Source: JAOTWJ01 sp036398175 (GTDB taxonomy: Bacteria > Gemmatimonadota > Gemmatimonadetes > Gemmatimonadales > GWC2-71-9). Taken from it: a stretch of 32,208 nt of DNA. The position numbers were made by a program, and so were the translations under genes. This document shows positions 29,362 to 32,208 of this stretch, piece by piece. Every line of letters begins with the position of its first letter. Within the stretch, counting starts at the first letter, position 1. Location of the stretch: NCBI GenBank assembly GCA_036398175.1, contig DASWHL010000014.1, forward strand, positions 1-32,208, in the 5' to 3' direction. Under the pieces are notes generated by a model. The model searched no databases. It had not been told where the DNA came from and was given only the letters and a program-made list of their open reading frames with translations.

Positions 29362-29384
29362 GGGGCGACCCGACGGGGCGCCCC
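29362..29384 (+). terminator. GC-rich hairpin after the exported protein gene
   Basis: GGGGCG-A-CCC pairs with GGG-CGCCCC (9 base pairs with one bulged A, 4-nt loop), starting 13 bases after the stop. No T run, so it may be a weak or Rho-assisted terminator. Confidence 0.4.
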
Positions 29385-29435
29385 ACGCGGAGCCGCACCA
29401 GCGACGTGTTGCCGATGGCGCTGAGCCGGACGGTG

Positions 29436-29441
29436 TATATT
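29436..29441 (+). promoter_or_regulatory. Candidate -10 element (TATATT) for lemA
   Basis: An AT hexamer in very GC-rich DNA, 28 bases before the LemA start. No -35 with good spacing was found; the nearest TTGCCG gives about 21 bases. Confidence 0.3.
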
Positions 29442-29469
29442 GTCCCGCGCTCACCCGCGGAGTCTGCGC

Positions 29470-30021
29470 ATGGGCTGGATTCTCCTCCTCGCGGCCGTCG
29501 CCGGCACCTGGGCCATCCTGACGTTCAACCGCCTCACGCGATTGCGCCAGCTGGGCCACAACGCGTGGGCCGACATTGACGTTCAGCTCAAGCGACGGCA
29601 CGACCTCATCCCCTCGGTGGTGTCCGTGGTGCAGGGGCATGCGGGGTACGAACGCTCCACCCTGGAGGCGCTCGTGGCCGCGCGGACCCGCGCCCTCGAG
29701 GCCCCGGGGCCGGCCGCCCGGTTCGAGGAGGAGAACCCGCTCGGGTCGCAGCTGCGCCGGATCTTCGCCGTCGCCGAGGCCTATCCGGACCTGAAGGCCG
29801 CGGCGAGCTTCGCCGCCCTGCACCGGACGCTGGTGGACGTCGAAGACCATCTGCAGAACGCGCGCCGGTATTACAACGCCGTGGTCCGCGACTACAACGT
29901 GGCGATCGCGCAGCTTCCCGCCTCCCTCATCGCGGGCGCGCTCGGCTTCCGGCCGCGAGAGTTCTTCGGGCTGGAGGATGCTGCCGAGCGGGCGGTCCCG
30001 CGCGTGGAGACGGGGCCGTGA
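29470..30021 (+). CDS. lemA: LemA family protein
   Basis: A 183-aa protein with one N-terminal membrane helix (about 2-20, G-W-I-L-L-L-A-A-V-A-G-T-W-A-I-L) and a four-helix soluble domain. Family landmarks: N-R-L-T-R-L-R-Q-L-G-H-N-A-W-A-D-I-D-V-Q-L (22-42), R-R-H-D-L-I-P-S-V-V (44-53), a central A-E-A-Y-P-D-L-K-A-A-A-S-F (103-115) and A-R-R-Y-Y-N-A-V-V-R-D-Y-N (135-147). The function is not known; LemA is often found with DUF2207 or HtpX genes and linked to membrane stress. The start at 29470 is chosen because the helix begins there. Its stop overlaps the start of the DUF2207 gene (GTGA). Confidence 0.93.
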   Translation: MGWILLLAAVAGTWAILTFNRLTRLRQLGHNAWADIDVQLKRRHDLIPSVVSVVQGHAGYERSTLEALVAARTRALEAPGPAARFEEENPLGSQLRRIFAVAEAYPDLKAAASFAALHRTLVDVEDHLQNARRYYNAVVRDYNVAIAQLPASLIAGALGFRPREFFGLEDAAERAVPRVETGP

Positions 30022-31733
30022 GCCGGCTGCTGCTCCTGCTCGCGCTCTTCGCCGCAACGGCCGACCGTGCGGTCGCGCAGCGGTCGCTGGTCATCGAGCG
30101 TTTCGACGCGGTGATCCGGGTGGAGCCGGACGGCACCATTGACGTGACCGAGACCATCACGGCGCGGTTCACCGGCGCGTGGAACGGGATCTACCGGAGC
30201 ATCCCGGTCAAGTACCGCACCGCGCAGGGGCTGAACTGGACCCTGGGGCTCGACGTGCGGGGCGCCACGGACGGCGACGGGCGGCCGTTGCGGGTGGAGA
30301 CGGGCCGGGAGCGGCACTACGTGAAGCTCCGCATGTGGATTCCCGGCGCCGAGGACGCGACCCGGACCGCGGTCCTGCACTACCGTGCGACCAACGCCCT
30401 CAGGTTCTTCGACGAGCACGACGAGCTGTACTGGAACGTGACCGGGGACGAGTGGGACGTGCCGATCGAGGCCGCCACGGCGCGGATCGAGCTGCCGCCC
30501 GAGGCGACCGGCGTACGGGCCATCGCGTTCAACGGAGTGTACGGCTCGACGGCGCAGGACGCGTCCGTCGAGGTCGAGGGAACCGCGGTGCGGATCGCCA
30601 TGCCGCACGCGCTGGCGTTTCACGAAGGGCTGACGGCGGTGGTGGGGTGGGACAAGGGCGTCGTGGCGGAACCTTCGGCCGCGGCGCGCACGGCCGGCGT
30701 CGTGAGCAGCAACTGGCCGCTGCTCATTCCGGTACCCGTGCTGATCGGCGCGTTCCTGATGTGGCGGCGGCGTGGGAAGGACCCGAGCCGGCTGCCGGTG
30801 ACCGTGCGGTACGAGCCGCCGCCGGGACTCACACCTGGGGAAGCGGGCACGCTGATGGACAACACTCCGGACATGCGCGACATCACGGCCACGCTGGTGG
30901 ACCTCGCGGTGCGCGGTCATCTCCGGTTCGAGGAGCGCGACGAGAGCAAGCTGTTCGGGCTCATCAAGGAGCGGGAGTACGTGCTGCACCGGCAAGCCCC
31001 GCCCGACGATGCCGGCCCGGTGGCGCCGCACGAGCGGCGCCTGCTGGACGGGATCTTCTCGGGACGCGGCCAGACCGTCGCGCTGTCCGAGTTGGAGGAC
31101 GAGTTCTACTCCAGGCTTCCCGGGATCCGCACGGCGATCTTCGACCGGCTGCTCGAGCGCGGTCTCTACCACGCGCGGCCGGACCAAGTGCGGCAGCGGT
31201 GGCACGTGGGCGGCCTGGCGCTCGGCCTCGCGGTCGCGGTAGGCGGCTCCATGATCGCGGACCGCCTGCTGCTCACGCCCGTCCCGTTCGTCATGGCGGG
31301 CGTGCTGGTGGCCGTGATCCTGGTCGGCTTCGGCTTCGTGATGCCGGCCCGCAGCATCGCGGGGGCGCGGATGCTGGAAGCGGTCCTCGGTTTCGAGGAA
31401 TTCCTGCGGCGGGTCGAGCGGGAGCAATACCGGCGGGTAATCGTGGGACACCCGGAGCTGTTCGACCGGTATCTGCCGTTCGCCATGGCGTTCGGCGTCG
31501 AGAAGAAATGGGCGCGGGCCTTCCAGGACATCTACACGCAGGCGCCCGCGTGGTACACGGGGCCGGGCGTCACGCACTTCAGCGTCGGACGGCTGTCGAG
31601 CGGGCTCGCCGATTTCTCGAACCGGGCGGGGACGACGCTGGCGTCGTCGCCCCGCAGCTCCAGCGGCTCCGGGTTCGGTGGGGGCGGATCGTCCGGTGGC
31701 GGCGGCGGGGGCGGAGGCGGCGGGGGCTTCTAG
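30018..31733 (+). CDS. DUF2207 membrane protein
   Basis: A 571-aa protein that usually accompanies LemA. A signal peptide (1-20, ending A-V-A-Q) leads to a beta-rich extracytoplasmic DUF2207 domain with I-D-V-T-E-T-I-T-A-R-F and W-N-G-I-Y-R-S-I-P-V-K. A membrane helix (about 234-250) follows, then a cytosolic stretch with P-P-G-L-T-P-G-E-A-G-T-L and D-I-T-A-T-L-V-D-L-A-V-R-G, and two more helices (about 396-417 and 421-443). The C-terminus ends in a Gly/Ser-rich tail of some 20 residues, typical for the family and ending in Phe. GTG start within GTGA of lemA gives translational coupling. Role unknown. Confidence 0.9.
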   Translation: MSRLLLLLALFAATADRAVAQRSLVIERFDAVIRVEPDGTIDVTETITARFTGAWNGIYRSIPVKYRTAQGLNWTLGLDVRGATDGDGRPLRVETGRERHYVKLRMWIPGAEDATRTAVLHYRATNALRFFDEHDELYWNVTGDEWDVPIEAATARIELPPEATGVRAIAFNGVYGSTAQDASVEVEGTAVRIAMPHALAFHEGLTAVVGWDKGVVAEPSAAARTAGVVSSNWPLLIPVPVLIGAFLMWRRRGKDPSRLPVTVRYEPPPGLTPGEAGTLMDNTPDMRDITATLVDLAVRGHLRFEERDESKLFGLIKEREYVLHRQAPPDDAGPVAPHERRLLDGIFSGRGQTVALSELEDEFYSRLPGIRTAIFDRLLERGLYHARPDQVRQRWHVGGLALGLAVAVGGSMIADRLLLTPVPFVMAGVLVAVILVGFGFVMPARSIAGARMLEAVLGFEEFLRRVEREQYRRVIVGHPELFDRYLPFAMAFGVEKKWARAFQDIYTQAPAWYTGPGVTHFSVGRLSSGLADFSNRAGTTLASSPRSSSGSGFGGGGSSGGGGGGGGGGGF

Positions 31734-31854
31734 GGCCCTGAGGCTCAGACGGCCCGTCGCGAGCCGGACCGTCAGCTACCGCTCATCGAGAGGCTCCGAT
31801 TCGGAGGCCGGTGTCTGCCGCTCCGTTTCCGTGCTAGGCCGCGGTCCCGCGCGT

Positions 31855-32208
31855 CTATTGCGGCATCGAGCCGGTCGTACCCTGAGCCCGCCGCCCGCTC
31901 ACGAACTGCTCGATCGCCGAAACCACCAGGTCGGGCCGATCGGCAAGCGCTCCCTTTCCCACGCCAGGTACCAGCAGCAAGCGGGCATGCGGCCACGCGC
32001 CGGCCCACGCTCGTTGCGCCGCCATCCCCGCGGTATCACGATCGCCATAGATGATGAGAACCGGTGCGGTCACGTGCCGAAGGCTGGAAGTGAAATCCCA
32101 CCGGCCAAAGGAGGCAGGCCCGATGCGCGCGGTGTAGCGGTAATAGTAGTGCACGGCCTCCGCCGGCATGTCGCAGCTGCTTCCCTGCCAGCGGCCGGGG
32201 TCGCCACG
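31855..32208 (-). CDS. Alpha/beta hydrolase, C-terminal part (5' end outside window)
   Basis: The frame is open to the right edge, so only the last 117 residues are seen. The order W-D-F-T-S-S-L-R-H-V-T-A-P-V-L-I-I-Y-G-D-R-D-T matches the strand before the nucleophile-domain acid in alpha/beta hydrolases (Asp in G-D-R-D). The next landmark is V-P-G-V-G-K-G-A-L-A-D-R-P-D, where G-H carrying the catalytic His is expected; here Lys stands in that place. If read correctly, the triad is incomplete. An ATG at 32169 is in frame but the cap segment clearly begins upstream of it. The 121 bases between this gene and the DUF2207 gene contain no supported gene. Confidence 0.75.
   Translation of the reverse strand, partial: RGDPGRWQGSSCDMPAEAVHYYYRYTARIGPASFGRWDFTSSLRHVTAPVLIIYGDRDTAGMAAQRAWAGAWPHARLLLVPGVGKGALADRPDLVVSAIEQFVSGRRAQGTTGSMPQ

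Noticed and set aside
31731..31760. GC-rich inverted repeat after the DUF2207 stop as a terminator
   Set aside because: The symmetric part leaves almost no loop and no T run follows, so a terminator call is not supported.
1..32208. CRISPR arrays, prophage, toxin-antitoxin or known defence systems
   Set aside because: No spaced repeats, integrase, phage or nuclease defence genes were found; the short repeats seen are direct 7-bp tandems without spacers.

Overview
The window is a 32 kb piece of very GC-rich bacterial chromosome (roughly 70% or more G+C in most genes). The gene mix suggests a Gemmatimonadota-like soil or freshwater bacterium: Hanks-type Ser/Thr kinases with a transmembrane segment and a TPR-like ectodomain, a BTAD/AAA regulator beside one of them, exported S9 peptidases, small c-type cytochromes, several lipoproteins and a diderm-type envelope. 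The phylum is inferred from gene content only; no rRNA or other taxonomic marker is present. No tRNA, rRNA, CRISPR array, integrase or transposase was seen.

Layout. 1-5.5 kb: the tail of a MOSC protein, a membrane-anchored Ser/Thr kinase, a lower-GC two-gene block (SnoaL-like lipoprotein and a small conserved protein) flanked by a 65-bp direct repeat, then a minus-strand run of UPF0173 hydrolase, PIG3-type quinone oxidoreductase and L-Ala-D/L-Glu-type epimerase (the last two overlap at GTGA). 5.6-10.4 kb: a receptor kinase with a large extracytoplasmic sensor region, followed by a BTAD/AAA regulator whose start codon lies inside a perfect palindrome. 10.4-16.7 kb, all minus strand: an OsmC-like peroxidase, a tandem universal stress protein, a GAF histidine kinase, an OmpR-type response regulator with a second (membrane) histidine kinase, a DUF2892 membrane protein and two paralogous monoheme cytochromes c. 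This looks like a redox and stress signalling block.

16.8-20.6 kb is an RNA-repair and RNA-processing neighbourhood: archease and RtcB ligase (ATGA overlap), an 80-aa acidic protein, a strong terminator, and a convergent beta-CASP metallo-beta-lactamase RNase. 20.6-26 kb holds a site-2 protease and two divergent exported S9 peptidases. 26-32.2 kb holds a NAD-dependent epimerase broken by an out-of-frame internal deletion, an ornithine cyclodeaminase/mu-crystallin homologue, two exported proteins of unknown function, the LemA-DUF2207 pair, and the end of an alpha/beta hydrolase that lacks the usual histidine.

The main non-coding observations are: a 7-bp tandem repeat family (CGATRGC and its complement, with a related TGCCGAT run) at three gene 3' ends, which supplies the stop codon of two genes in the same phase; the 65-bp repeat around the low-GC cargo; a 22-bp tandem repeat upstream of the DUF2892/cytochrome genes; competing hairpins in the archease-rtcB leader; and a possible outer-membrane barrel remnant between the two cytochromes. 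None of these has been tested by a search; all were read by eye.
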